Assembly (NCBI GenBank): GCA_016802295.1
Contig: JAESIW010000020.1
Span: forward strand, 728,031-792,030
DNA from: Brachionus rotundiformis
Lineage: Eukaryota > Rotifera > Eurotatoria > Ploima > Brachionidae
Direction: 5' to 3'
Length of the DNA stretch: 64,000 nucleotides
Below, one piece after another: positions 1 to 9,174 of this stretch. The position numbers and the translations under genes were made by a program. How positions within the stretch are numbered: position 1 is the first letter of the stretch; each line of letters opens with the position of its first letter. A model generated the notes under the pieces. The model searched no databases and was not told the DNA's origin. It worked only from the letters and a program-made list of their open reading frames with translations.

Positions 1-24
1 GCACTGCATTGTCTGAGGTCTCAC

Positions 25-70
25 CATGATTGTAAATGTTGGCTTTAGAATTCCGACATTTACAATCATG
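25..70. repeat. 15-base perfect inverted repeat (hairpin)
   Basis: Bases 25-39 (catgattgtaaatgt) are the exact reverse complement of 56-70, with a 16-base loop. It lies directly beside the LINE fragment, so it may belong to the element or to a foldback insertion within it. Confidence 0.7.
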
Positions 71-149
71 AGAGTACTCTGCTCTCTTTCGCACATGCAT
101 TTTTCACTTGGCAAGTCCACTTTAAATTTAAAAGTTTGATTTTGATCAT

Positions 150-302
150 CGTGAAGCATAATCCACAAGTTCGACCAGCTAAAAATTTCTTAAGCCACCT
201 TACCATTTTGTCACCTAACCCATAACTATGCAATTTATAAATGAGGCCATGATGCTGCACTGTATTAAAAGCTTTAGAAAAGTCTAATAGTATCTCATCA
301 AC
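150..302 (-). pseudogene. Non-LTR (CR1/Jockey-like) reverse transcriptase fragment
   Basis: The minus strand encodes the reverse-transcriptase block with DFSKAFNTV followed by a YGLGDKMVRWLKKFLAGR segment. This matches the canonical DFSKAFDTVDH...W(I/L)..FL..R region of CR1/Jockey-type LINE polymerases. No complete RT or endonuclease surrounds it and the frame loses similarity downstream, so this is a decayed 5'-truncated copy. The window edge may cut it further. Family assignment below CR1-like is not possible from this fragment. Confidence 0.75.
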
Positions 303-557
303 ACTGATTCCCTTTCACAACTCACTCGTGATAATATCATGCGTTTCGAGAAGGTTAGTCACTCAATTTTTAACCCATTGGAACAAAGCCATATTGACTT
401 CTAACTATGAGATTATTCTCTAGAAGATAAAGATAGGTTTCCAAGACTTTTAAATGATTAAAAGAAATTAATTATGATGGTAGTTTTAATTGTGCAAGGT
501 CCATCTATTGAAGCAGTTTCATTAATTAATTTTTCATTTATCTAATATTTTATTTAT

Positions 558-1387
558 TACAGTCGAGTTCGGTTATAACAAACTTACTTCGGAACTCTCA
601 AAATGGTTCGTTATAAACGAACTTCGTTATATCCGAAACATAAAAAAAGATTAATTTTTTTTAAAACTTTTATTAAAATAAAAATAAAAAAAAGAAAATA
701 GACTGGAAGTAAATTAGTTTTTAAAATAATCTTTGATTGTTTTTTGTTTGACCATTAAGCTTAACATTTGGCTCTCGAGTGAATCCAAATTATCGATGGA
801 TTGCTCAAAATTGTGCACAGATTTAGTAAGATGCTTTCGTATTCGATTTAACATTTTTAGAGCTTGTTGAGTTGTCAAATCTTGTTCGTCTTCTTTATTT
901 TCGTTTGAGTCAATTTCGGTTTCTTCGTTATCATCATCGCTAGAGTCACATACATTTATTTCTGGACCTACTTTTTGAGCTTTAACGTATTCGATGACTT
1001 CATCGTCTGTTTTTACTTGATATAGTTTTTACTTAATAACGTTTCGTTGCTTGACTTCTAGAATTCATTTTTTTTATTAATTGAGGATCATTTTCTTTTA
1101 ATTTTTATAGATAAATGTGTGAATTTTCTCCGATAAAATTAACCGTCTTATGGTTAATTGAGAGATAAAGATTCGGATTCAAAAAAAATTCATACTTTTT
1201 TGTCAAGTTCGTTATAAAAAAATAAATTCTACTGAGAATTTTTAAAAAAGACTTCGTTATAACCGAGTTCGTTATATCCGTAAAAAATAACATTATAAAG
1301 ATTGTTGTTTTACAATCTATTGAATTTTTTTTCGCTATAACCGATTTTTCGTTATAAGCGTTTTCGCTTTAACCGAACTTGACTGTA
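558..1387 (-). mobile_element. pogo/Tigger-like DNA transposon, internally deleted
   Basis: The ends are inverted repeats: 560-577 reads cagtcgagttcggttata and the right end reads taaccgaacttgactg before 1386. Each end is flanked by TA, the target preferred by Tc1/mariner/pogo elements. Several further copies of a ttcgttataaccg-type motif lie inside both ends (roughly 600-640 and 1250-1380). Between the ends is only a C-terminal transposase remnant on the minus strand. At about 0.83 kb against 2-3 kb for autonomous members, this is a non-autonomous deletion derivative. Confidence 0.75.
733..1020 (-). pseudogene. C-terminal remnant of a pogo/Tigger-type transposase
   Basis: Read on the minus strand, the segment gives an acidic linker (about VCDSSDDDNEETEIDSNENK) followed by a helical QQALKMLNRIRKHL stretch ending in IKDYF. 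This is the usual tail of DDE_1-type (Tigger/Jerky/CENP-B-like) transposases: acidic region, then a helical pair. The DDE catalytic core and the DNA-binding domain are absent. Its place between matching inverted repeats supports the assignment. Confidence 0.55.
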
Positions 1388-1393
1388 TTGTAT

Positions 1394-1750
1394 CCAGAGT
1401 TGTTTATAAGTCACAAGTCATTAGTCAAGTCAAGTCAATGACTAAAATTTTTTAATAAATTTTTTAAAGTCAAATTTATGACTTGACCTTTTTAAAAAAT
1501 TAAAAAAAAACAAACTTGAAAAACATTATTTTTAATTAATTATTCGTAAATTTGATTAAAATTTAACTGTTAAAGACTTTAAAATTGAAAAAATTGCGAA
1601 ATAATTTGATCATTTATTTAGAAATTTTAGGCAATTTACTTGACTGTTACTTGACTTGAAAAATGACTTAAAATTCATTCAGTCAGTCAGTTTTACTTAA
1701 AATTTTGTGACTTAAACTTGCGACTAGAAAACAAGTCTGATTGTATCTGA
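1394..1750. repeat. AAGTCA-rich imperfect inverted repeat region
   Basis: The left part (1408-1440) carries repeated aagtca/agtcaa units, and the right part (1625-1735) carries the complementary tgactt/ttgact units, separated by AT-rich filler. The arrangement resembles a decayed foldback or MITE-like element. No coding sequence is visible. Confidence 0.4.
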
Positions 1751-2189
1751 TTAAAGCAATTTAGTTTTGGAACCAAGAAAATTGACATTGTTCCAATGAC
1801 AAACTAAAAATTTTAAATTTACTTTACTTTTTGTCTTTTATCTACATCAGAAAAAGTATTTTAGGTAAAAAAGATGCAACAAAGTATGTTGCAGTATTTA
1901 TTTAATTATATTTTATTTAAGTAAATTTTGACTTATCAAAATTTTTGTTCTGTTGTTTTTGAAATTCATAATACCTTTGTCAAATACATAAAATATATCA
2001 GATTTTGCTAGTTTAGTTATTGTTTTTTTAAATAAAGATTGAACAATAAAAACTCGTAAAATAGATTTTGAACGGCTCAAGAAAATGTTCCAGATTAAAT
2101 TATTAAATGAAAGAAATTAAATTGATTTTTTTATTTGAAAAAATTTTTATAATTTAAAATATATTTTGCCTATTTAAGAAAAAAAATTC
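1751..2189. other. AT-rich spacer
   Basis: Nothing recognisable apart from homopolymer tracts. It contains the 3' flank of the fumarase gene. Confidence 0.6.
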
Positions 2190-3912
2190 TTACACTTGCC
2201 ATTCTTTGAAAAAATCATTTCCCTTATTATCAACCACAATAAAACAAGGGAAGTCGACCACTTCTATTTTATAAATAGCCTCCATGCCTTGAAAATAATT
2301 AAGAAATTTTTTCAAATTTAATACACTTCATTTTACCTAATTCAGGATATTCTAAAAGCTCAACTTTTTTGATACAATTTTGGGCCAAAATAGCAGCTGG
2401 CCCTCCAATTGATCCAAGATAAAAACCACCATGCTTTTTGCATGCATTTGTGACCTCCTTGCTTCTGTTTCCCTTTGCTAACATGACCATACTTCCTCCT
2501 GCAGCCTGAAATTGGTCTACATAGGAATCCATTCTGGAGCTAGTGGTTGGTCCAAAGCTTCCAGACGCGTATCCTTCGGGAGTTTTAGAAGGCCCAGCAT
2601 AATAGACTGGATAATCTTTTAAATATTGCGGCAGACCTTCACCTCGATCTAGTCTCTCTTTTAGCTTGGCATGAGCAATGTCTCTGGCAACAATTAATGT
2701 ACCAGTTAAGGATAATCTAGTTTTGATTGGATAGCTGTTTAGAGTGGACAATACTTTTTCCATTGGTTGGTTCAAATTAATTTGTACTACATCGGCACTT
2801 AGCTGTTCTGACTGAACATCGGGCAAATATTTTCCTGGATTTGTTTCCAATTGCTCCAAAAAGACACCCTCTTCGGTTATTTTCCCTAAAACTTGACGGT
2901 CAGCTGAACACGAAACTCCTAGACCAACAGGACATGATGCACCGTGTCTTGGCAAACGCACCACTCTTACATCATGACAGAAATATTTTCCACCAAATTG
3001 GGCACCAATTCCAGTTTTGTAGGTCATTTTTAAAATTTCGCTTTCCAGCTCCAAGTCTCTGAAAGCTCTACCATGTTCATTTCCACTCGTTGGCAAATCA
3101 TCCAAATATTTACAGCTAGCTAATTTAGTCGTTTTCAAAGTCAATTCGGCACTAAGACCTCCGATGACCAATGCAAGATGGTATGGAGGACAGGCAGCTG
3201 TTCCAAGAGTTTTAATTTTTTCATTTATAAAACTATATAATTTTTCTTTATTTAACAAAGCTTTTGTTTGCTGAAACAAAAATGTTTTATTAGCTGAACC
3301 ACCGCCTTTGGCAATGAACAAAAAATCATATGTATTTCCCTTTTTGGTAAATAGGTCTATTTGAGCAGGAAGATTTGTAGCCGTGTTTTTTTCTGTGTAC
3401 ATGTCCAAAGGAGCTACTTGGGAATATCTTAAATTTCTTTTTGTATAAGTGTTGTAAACTCCACGCGAAATGTGCTCCTCATCATTGCCGTCTGTCCAAA
3501 CAAATTGACCTTTTTTGCCCATGCAAATGGCAGTGCCTGTGTCTTGGCAGCTCGGCAAAACCATGTTAGCGGCAATGTTTGCGTTTTTTAAGAGCTCAAG
3601 AGCCACAAATCGATCGTTTCTGGACGCCTCTGGGTCCTTTAGGATATTTGACAGTGATTGAAGATGAGAGGGACGCAGAAGATGGGAAACATCAACAAAA
3701 GCTTGCTCAGAAAGCAAAGTAAGTGCTTCGGGCTCAACTTGAAGGACTTTTTTGCCATTAACTTCCACTGTAGAGACATAATCTCCAGTTAATTTTTTAA
3801 AAGGAGTATTTAATGGTTTGGCATGCTCAAAAAGCTCTTGGTAATAAAACGGTTTTGTCGAAAGACTGCGGCGACTTGCCAATGGTTGCAATCGAGACAA
3901 ATTTTTAAACAT
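2190..3912 (-). CDS. Class I (iron-sulfur) fumarate hydratase, mitochondrial
   Basis: Two exons: 3912-2337 and 2287-2190, with a 49-base GT-AG intron (2336-2288), giving 557 aa. Reading through the intron loses the authentic C-terminus, which after splicing continues PELGMEAI and ends NDFFKEWQV. The enzyme hydrates fumarate to malate in the TCA cycle using a 4Fe-4S cluster. Cluster cysteines are visible at C122 (SCQDTG), C241 (AACPPYH) and C335 (GVSCSADR). Their spacings of 119 and 94 residues equal those of E. coli FumA (C105, C224, C318). The Arg/Ser-rich N-terminus (SRRSLSTKP near residue 13-21) looks like a mitochondrial presequence. A YAG acceptor-like site lies 8 bases before the ATG. 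Vertebrates and insects use the unrelated class II enzyme, so class I in an animal is notable. The intron and presequence argue against bacterial contamination. Confidence 0.95.
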
Positions 3913-4118
3913 TTTTGGCCTAAATTATTTAAATTATGAATATATAAATTGTTTTACTTTGGTATACCTAACGCCAAGAAAACGCCAAATTGAGAATTTT
4001 TTTTACATTTTATTTTGCTTATTATATTGTCTTTAAGTTAGGAATGTTTGGATCTATAATAAATTAAATTGTAAAACACTAAAACATTTGATAAATAAAA
4101 AATAATAATCAAACAAGA

Positions 4119-4142
4119 TATAATAATAATAATAATAATAAA
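4119..4142. repeat. (ATA)n microsatellite
   Basis: About seven tandem ataata units between the fumarase promoter side and a LINE relic. Confidence 0.85.
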
Positions 4143-4177
4143 AAATTTCTTGAACTGGTTTACAGTTGAGGCACTGA

Positions 4178-4640
4178 TCACTGTCTCAGGTAGGCTGTTC
4201 CACTCTCTGATAACACGATTTGTGAAAAAGTTTTCACGCTGGGCGCGCTTGGTAGGTGCTTGGAATCCAAATGGGACCTGACATATGCGCAGTATAGTGT
4301 TTTGAAGGTAGCATTGGTCCAGAATCTGAACGTACGTCTTAACTGTCCAAGGATGGAGATGGCCTTATTAGTTTGGGCTTTGATATGGCTGGAGAACTTG
4401 AGATTCCTCGCAAAAGTGACTCTCAGATCTTTTTCAATACTAGTTTGACTGAGCACTGACCTTGTCACGAAGACTTGGAAGTCTATGTCCAAGTGCTTGT
4501 TCTGGCCTGACTTGCTGAATTTCATTACTTTGCATTTTTCGGTATTGAACAGCATCTGCCAGGTTGTGGACCACTCAGTTAGTGCCTCAAGATCCCGTTG
4601 AAGCAATACCAGATCGTTAGCATTATGGATGGTAATGAGC
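4178..4640 (-). pseudogene. Non-LTR (CR1/Jockey-like) reverse transcriptase 3' fragment
   Basis: The minus strand encodes a C-terminal RT-domain pattern: LQRDLEALTEWSTTWQM, then KCKVMKF, then SIEKDLRVTF, then FSSHIKAQTNKAISILGQL, then LYCAYVRSHL. These blocks are diagnostic of the thumb-proximal part of CR1/Jockey LINE polymerases. The frame breaks upstream near 4610-4640 and the catalytic YADD block is missing, so the copy is 5'-truncated and dead. Confidence 0.85.
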
Positions 4641-4861
4641 TTGCTGTCATATATATTAAATTATTTTTAAATTATTAATTTAAAAATAAATCCGGACTAA
4701 CTGGCTGACCAGACAAACTTGGGCAAAAAATTACCAATACTCCACATAAAAACAGTCTCTAAATCATAATAAATTCGGTAATGAATGTTTAGATTCTATT
4801 CTAATACAACTATTTGATAAAAAAAAAGATATTTATATAGCTTTTTTAAATAATAAATAGT

Positions 4862-5250
4862 GTTGGAATCCGTACAATCGGACCCCAAAAAAAAGATATT
4901 TTATTAAATTATTATATTTGATGAAGAAAATAAGTAAATATAATAAAAATTTATTTAAAAATATATTAAAACAAATTAGATTAAATAAAATATGAAAAAT
5001 TCAAAAAAAAAAAACTATTAAAACTAAGAAATTTTATTTTGCTGGCAGTAATTTACGGTCTAAATATTGGACCGTCAGAAAGATTGGTTCAAAGACCGTG
5101 GCATAAATAATTTGCCGTGTATTTTAGGTTTTTGTCTGGCTTTGTTTTTACTCGGACCGAATTTTGTACCAAAGGATACCGACAGACTCTCGAGCTAAAA
5201 CGGATACAATCCCGGTAGGTTAAATTTTTACCGCATGTACAGATCCAAAA
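4862..5250 (+). repeat. Unnamed dispersed repeat, copy A
   Basis: The AT-rich core at about 4900-5030 closely matches the reverse complement of 25440-25620. Both copies carry GC-richer flanks with ggaccg/accggt motifs (here about 5050-5210). No coding potential is seen. This is likely a non-autonomous element family not recognisable by protein content. See copy B. Confidence 0.6.
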
Positions 5251-5585
5251 ACCGATCTTTATGCAATTGTTTTTTCTAGGCTTTTAAAATATTTTTATAT
5301 TTTTAAGCTTTTTTGTTAATTATGTTTGAAAAATTTTATTAAAAATTTCATTTTAAAAAATTAATTTCCTTTATTTTTTAAATGTTTAATGCTACCTCAG
5401 ATAATACCTAGAAAAGATCTTTAAAAAAATATAAGAAAATAAAAATAATGTTTACATTCACAATTAAGGAAATAATTAAATTGAATTCTTATTATTATTG
5501 ATTTAAAGTTTTGTTTAACTAGAAGTTGACTTTTTTTTGGAAATAATTATTTTTTTTTTAATTTAATAAATCTTAAGTATACAAA
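5251..5585. other. AT-rich spacer, promoter side of the DEG/ENaC gene
   Basis: Only A/T-rich sequence, with a T-rich tract at about 5530-5560 just before the gene. No clear promoter element can be defended. Confidence 0.5.
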
Positions 5586-7052
5586 ATGAAAAAAATACAG
5601 CAAGAAATTCTTCAAATAGTGTTCGATTGTGCTCAGTCATCGACTAGTCATGCCTTACCAAAAATACTCAACAACAAAAATTGGTTGATCAAAACTCTAT
5701 GGATAATTAGCCTATTGACTTCTTCAGGATATTGTATTTACAATTTGAACAAAAGTTTTATCTATTTTTTTAATTATGAATCAACAACTTTAATTGAAAC
5801 TAATCGATTGGCATCAGTCGAATTCCCAACTGTCACATTTTGCAGCAAAAATCCCTTCAATCCAGAAAAATTAAAACATTACCAAAACATATCCCAGAAC
5901 ATAAATCAAATAAAGAAATTGCTGATTCAGAATTTGGAAACTAATTCAATACTCCAATTTATGACCAATGTGGAATATCAATCACTTTTAAGTGTAATTA
6001 AATACAAAGAGTTGCTTGATCAAATTGGTTATGACTTGAATGATTTGCTGGTTAGTTGCAAATTTGGTGACATAGAGTGTGACCAAAGCGACTTTGTAAA
6101 TGTTACAATTCCAAAATTTGGAAACTGTTTTCAATTTAACTCTGGTAGATTAATAAATGAGAGTAAAATTGGTCTTAAGCAATCAAGAGTTCCGGGTATT
6201 AGTGTGGGACTAAGATTGGTCTTATTCGGAGGCTTTGCCAGCACCGAAGTAGATTTATTCAAGGCAAAAGGCGTTCAAATTTTCATTCACAACTCTTCTA
6301 TAGTGCCATATGGTGAGTTTGACTTTCTGAATTTGGCTTTGGGCTACGAAACAGACATAGTAATTAGTCAAAAATTAATTAGAAGACTGTCAGAGCCTTT
6401 TAGTAGATGTATTAAGAACTTAAGTTCAAAAAATTCAATTGATTCCAGAATTTATAAAAGAACAGTGACTCTACTTGAGACATATAATCAAAAAATGTGT
6501 CTATCAATATGCTATTATGAATACATTTTTGATAATTGTGGGTGCTATTATCCAGATTTTTTTGCCTTAGAATATGCACAAGTATGCAAAAACCACCAAT
6601 TAGACTGCATTATCAATGCTACCATTACTTTCGAAAGCTCAGATTTCCTAAATCAATGCTTCGATTCGTGCCCTGAGGAATGTGAAATGGTGGAGTATAG
6701 CTACAAGATTTCTATGACAGATTTTGGAAATGAGTTTTTTTACCAATTGGTGGAAAATTTATTGAATTTTAGCGAAACAAAGAAATCAAATAATTTTTCT
6801 CAATTCAAGAAAAGCTTCTTAGCTGTAAACATTTACCATGATGACATATCAATGACTTTTATGGAAGAAAAGCCCAATAAGAGTGTAGAACAATTAGTGG
6901 CTGAAATTGGTGGATTTTTAGGTCTGTGTGCTGGTGTTAGTTTATTAAGTTTAGCCGAATTTTTTGATCTTTTCTTAAAGATTATCTTGTTAATTTTTTA
7001 TAAATATAAAATAGACTCTAATTTTTCAAATAATAATAGACAAGAACAATAG
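5586..7052 (+). CDS. DEG/ENaC (ASIC/FaNaC-type) sodium channel subunit
   Basis: A single-exon 488-aa protein with DEG/ENaC topology. There is a short cytoplasmic N-terminus and TM1 at about residues 36-57. The post-TM1 signature FPTVTFCSKNPF follows, then a large cysteine-rich extracellular domain (residues about 90-435, with CYYEYIFDNCGCYYPDF and CFDSCPEECEM clusters). TM2 at about 445-472 carries the G-x-S selectivity filter (GVS, residues 450-452, in GVSLLSLAEFF). Family subunits form trimeric, amiloride-sensitive Na+ channels gated by acid, peptides or touch. The N-terminal gating motif His-Gly is His-Ala here (H22-A23 in TSHALPKI), which is unusual. The length is typical (about 450-600 aa). 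The gating ligand cannot be inferred. The first ATG follows an A/T-rich leader with no nearby upstream in-frame extension. Confidence 0.93.
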   Translation: MKKIQQEILQIVFDCAQSSTSHALPKILNNKNWLIKTLWIISLLTSSGYCIYNLNKSFIYFFNYESTTLIETNRLASVEFPTVTFCSKNPFNPEKLKHYQNISQNINQIKKLLIQNLETNSILQFMTNVEYQSLLSVIKYKELLDQIGYDLNDLLVSCKFGDIECDQSDFVNVTIPKFGNCFQFNSGRLINESKIGLKQSRVPGISVGLRLVLFGGFASTEVDLFKAKGVQIFIHNSSIVPYGEFDFLNLALGYETDIVISQKLIRRLSEPFSRCIKNLSSKNSIDSRIYKRTVTLLETYNQKMCLSICYYEYIFDNCGCYYPDFFALEYAQVCKNHQLDCIINATITFESSDFLNQCFDSCPEECEMVEYSYKISMTDFGNEFFYQLVENLLNFSETKKSNNFSQFKKSFLAVNIYHDDISMTFMEEKPNKSVEQLVAEIGGFLGLCAGVSLLSLAEFFDLFLKIILLIFYKYKIDSNFSNNNRQEQ

Positions 7053-7239
7053 ATTTAAATATTTTTTTTACTTAATTAGCTTTTGACCAAATAAAGGAAC
7101 CAAGTTTTAAATATTTTTTTCTTATAACAATAAATTCGTAAAAAAATTTTATACTTTGATAGTATTGATTCTTTTTGCTAAATTTTTATATATAATGTCA
7201 TCAAAAAATAATAATGAGGATTAATTTATCAATTATTTT

Positions 7240-7860
7240 ATATTAAATTGTATTGAAACATCATTTAGTTCATGTAGGTCTGTCTCTTTATGCTTGCCAA
7301 TTTCTACATTTTTGGCGTAAGTAGGCGGTAGCAGCACTTCAACCTTGTCTACTTTTTTCCAGTCATTGTTTTATGGAATACAAACACACTATGTACCAAA
7401 TTGAACATTTTTGAATGTGCCAAATAATTTTTTTTCTACCTTTAACTTATGAAATCGAATTAGGATATTCGATTTTTAATTTATCGAGCCCTAGATTCTT
7501 TGATCTGTCACGTATCTCGTTACCGATATAACTTAACAGTAACTTTTAGAAATACTGTCTATGCTGGAAATCCTTAATTAATATCTATTAATAAAAATAT
7601 ATTGAAAAAAAATTATGTAGTTCATCAGTAGATGTTGTAGTCGCTTGTAAGCCCAAAGGATTTTGATCGCCATCAGGAATAATGTTTTCTTGCTGAGATG
7701 CATTTTATCATGTTTGAATATTAAAATTAGAAGGATTTACATCATCGGCTTCTAATATTAATATTCCAGGAAGTTCAAATCTGACTTCCTTTACGAAAAG
7801 AGAAACTCGAAATTTTTCGTCGAAACAATATAATAACTAACACCATTTGATTCGGACTTA
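7240..7860 (-). pseudogene. Decayed coding sequence, unidentified
   Basis: The minus strand contains open stretches of protein-like composition interrupted by stops. One at about 7370-7245 includes KKVDKVEVLLPPTYAKN and ends near LHELNDVS. Another at about 7720-7620 includes NIIPDGDQNPLGLQATTTS. They are GC-richer than the surroundings. I do not recognise the family. A transposon-encoded protein is the most likely source given the neighbourhood. Confidence 0.35.
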
Positions 7861-8400
7861 AGAAAAAAAAACATAAAAATTTAAAAAAATTTCAGTTTAA
7901 GTGTATTTCTTCAAAATTTTGGAAATTTTTACAGTCTTCTTTTTGTATGTGACAGAATTCCATGAGGTAATTTTTCTATGTTGGCTTGTGCTTTCAAAAA
8001 ACGAACTAAAATTATACTTATAAATTGCTTTGTGATCAAGAGATCAAAGTTGAAATTTACAACATTTAAGCATTCAATTTTTAATAATATCAATTTAATT
8101 TTCACAGATTTTGAAAAAAAATTCAAAAAATTTAATTTAAACATTTCAATGTTTTACTTTTTTAAATGATTATTTGAACAATTTATTTTTAATTAGTAAA
8201 ATTTATTTTATTTAAATAAATGGAGTGTTAATCGGTCTTTATGACATGGGCACTAGCCTGTTGATTAACCTTGAAATAATAAAAAAAAAAAAAAATAATA
8301 ATTTCTTCTTTTCATTTTTTTGGTGGAATTTCGATATTTTTTAATATTAAGTTTTTTTAATCTTTATTCTAAAAAGAATTATTTAAAAAAATTGTTTATC
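7861..8400. other. AT-rich spacer
   Basis: Short overlapping open frames occur on both strands around 7929-8169 but have low-complexity composition. I see no supportable gene. Confidence 0.5.
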
Positions 8401-8429
8401 GTCGAAGATTAATGAGCATATTTCGGAAC

Positions 8430-8730
8430 TTTTGTCCTATACAAGACAATGATCCAAAGAACAGTTATCAAAAATGTTAACAATACTTTAATGGAAATAA
8501 GCTTCACACGGATTTTTTTTTATTGATGAGTAATAATTTGGTTTTCTAGTTGAGAACATCACCAAATTCACCTGATTTTAACCCTATTGAAATGTTATTG
8601 AAAATCACCTGAAAAAAGGATTATAATTTGGTTAATATAATTTGGTTTTCTAGTTGAGAACATCACCAAATTCACCTGATTTTAACCCTATTGAAATGTT
8701 ATTGAAAATCACCTGAAAAAAGGATTAACA
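8430..8730 (+). pseudogene. Tc1-like transposase relic with internal tandem duplication
   Basis: The plus strand keeps Tc1 transposase hallmarks out of frame with each other: a QDNDPKNS block (second catalytic Asp region) at about 8445, and SPNSPDFNPIEM (third Asp, SPDLNPIE motif) at about 8555-8600. The second block occurs twice because 8533-8623 is repeated at 8637-8727. Stops and lost segments make it non-functional. Confidence 0.75.
8533..8727. repeat. 91-base tandem duplication, offset 104 bases
   Basis: Positions 8533-8623 and 8637-8727 appear identical by eye, separated by 13 bases. The unit contains the SPDFNPIE part of a Tc1 relic. Perfect identity in otherwise decayed sequence indicates a recent duplication or an assembly artefact. 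Confidence 0.85.
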
Positions 8731-8760
8731 ATAGTGACAAAAAACAAAGGACAGTGGTCA

Positions 8761-9174
8761 AATGAATAAAATATTTTTATATAAAAAGAAAATTAACTAA
8801 AATACTAATAAAACTCAGATGGTTCGGTCGGATGGATCAGATAAAATTTCTTTGAATTTTGGACAGCAGTTTACAGAGATTTCGAATAAATTATTAACAA
8901 TTGAGACCACTCAAATTCAATTTAAAAAAAATTATAAATAGATATGATCGTAATCTTGATTTAAACGACTATTCGGCAGCTTTCGAACTCTTTATTAACT
9001 TTTTAATAATAAAAGCTGACTTTCAGCCAAAAATTTTAATCGCAATCAAGAAATGGTAAATAGTAATTATTAGATTTGATTAAGAAAAAACCTTAATTAA
9101 AAATTTAAGGCTTTTAGAATTAGAAAGCATGCTATTAGAAAACGCATCAACAATTGGTATAAAAAGTATTTTAA
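8761..9174. other. Spacer upstream of the RecQ-like gene
   Basis: AT-rich, with no convincing exon. An upstream RecQ exon would have to lie here or further away, but I cannot place one. Confidence 0.4.

Noticed and set aside
2190..3912. Fumarase as bacterial contamination or recent bacterial transfer.
   Set aside because: It has a spliceosomal intron, a mitochondrial-type presequence and host-like AT-rich codon use, and is flanked by animal mobile elements.
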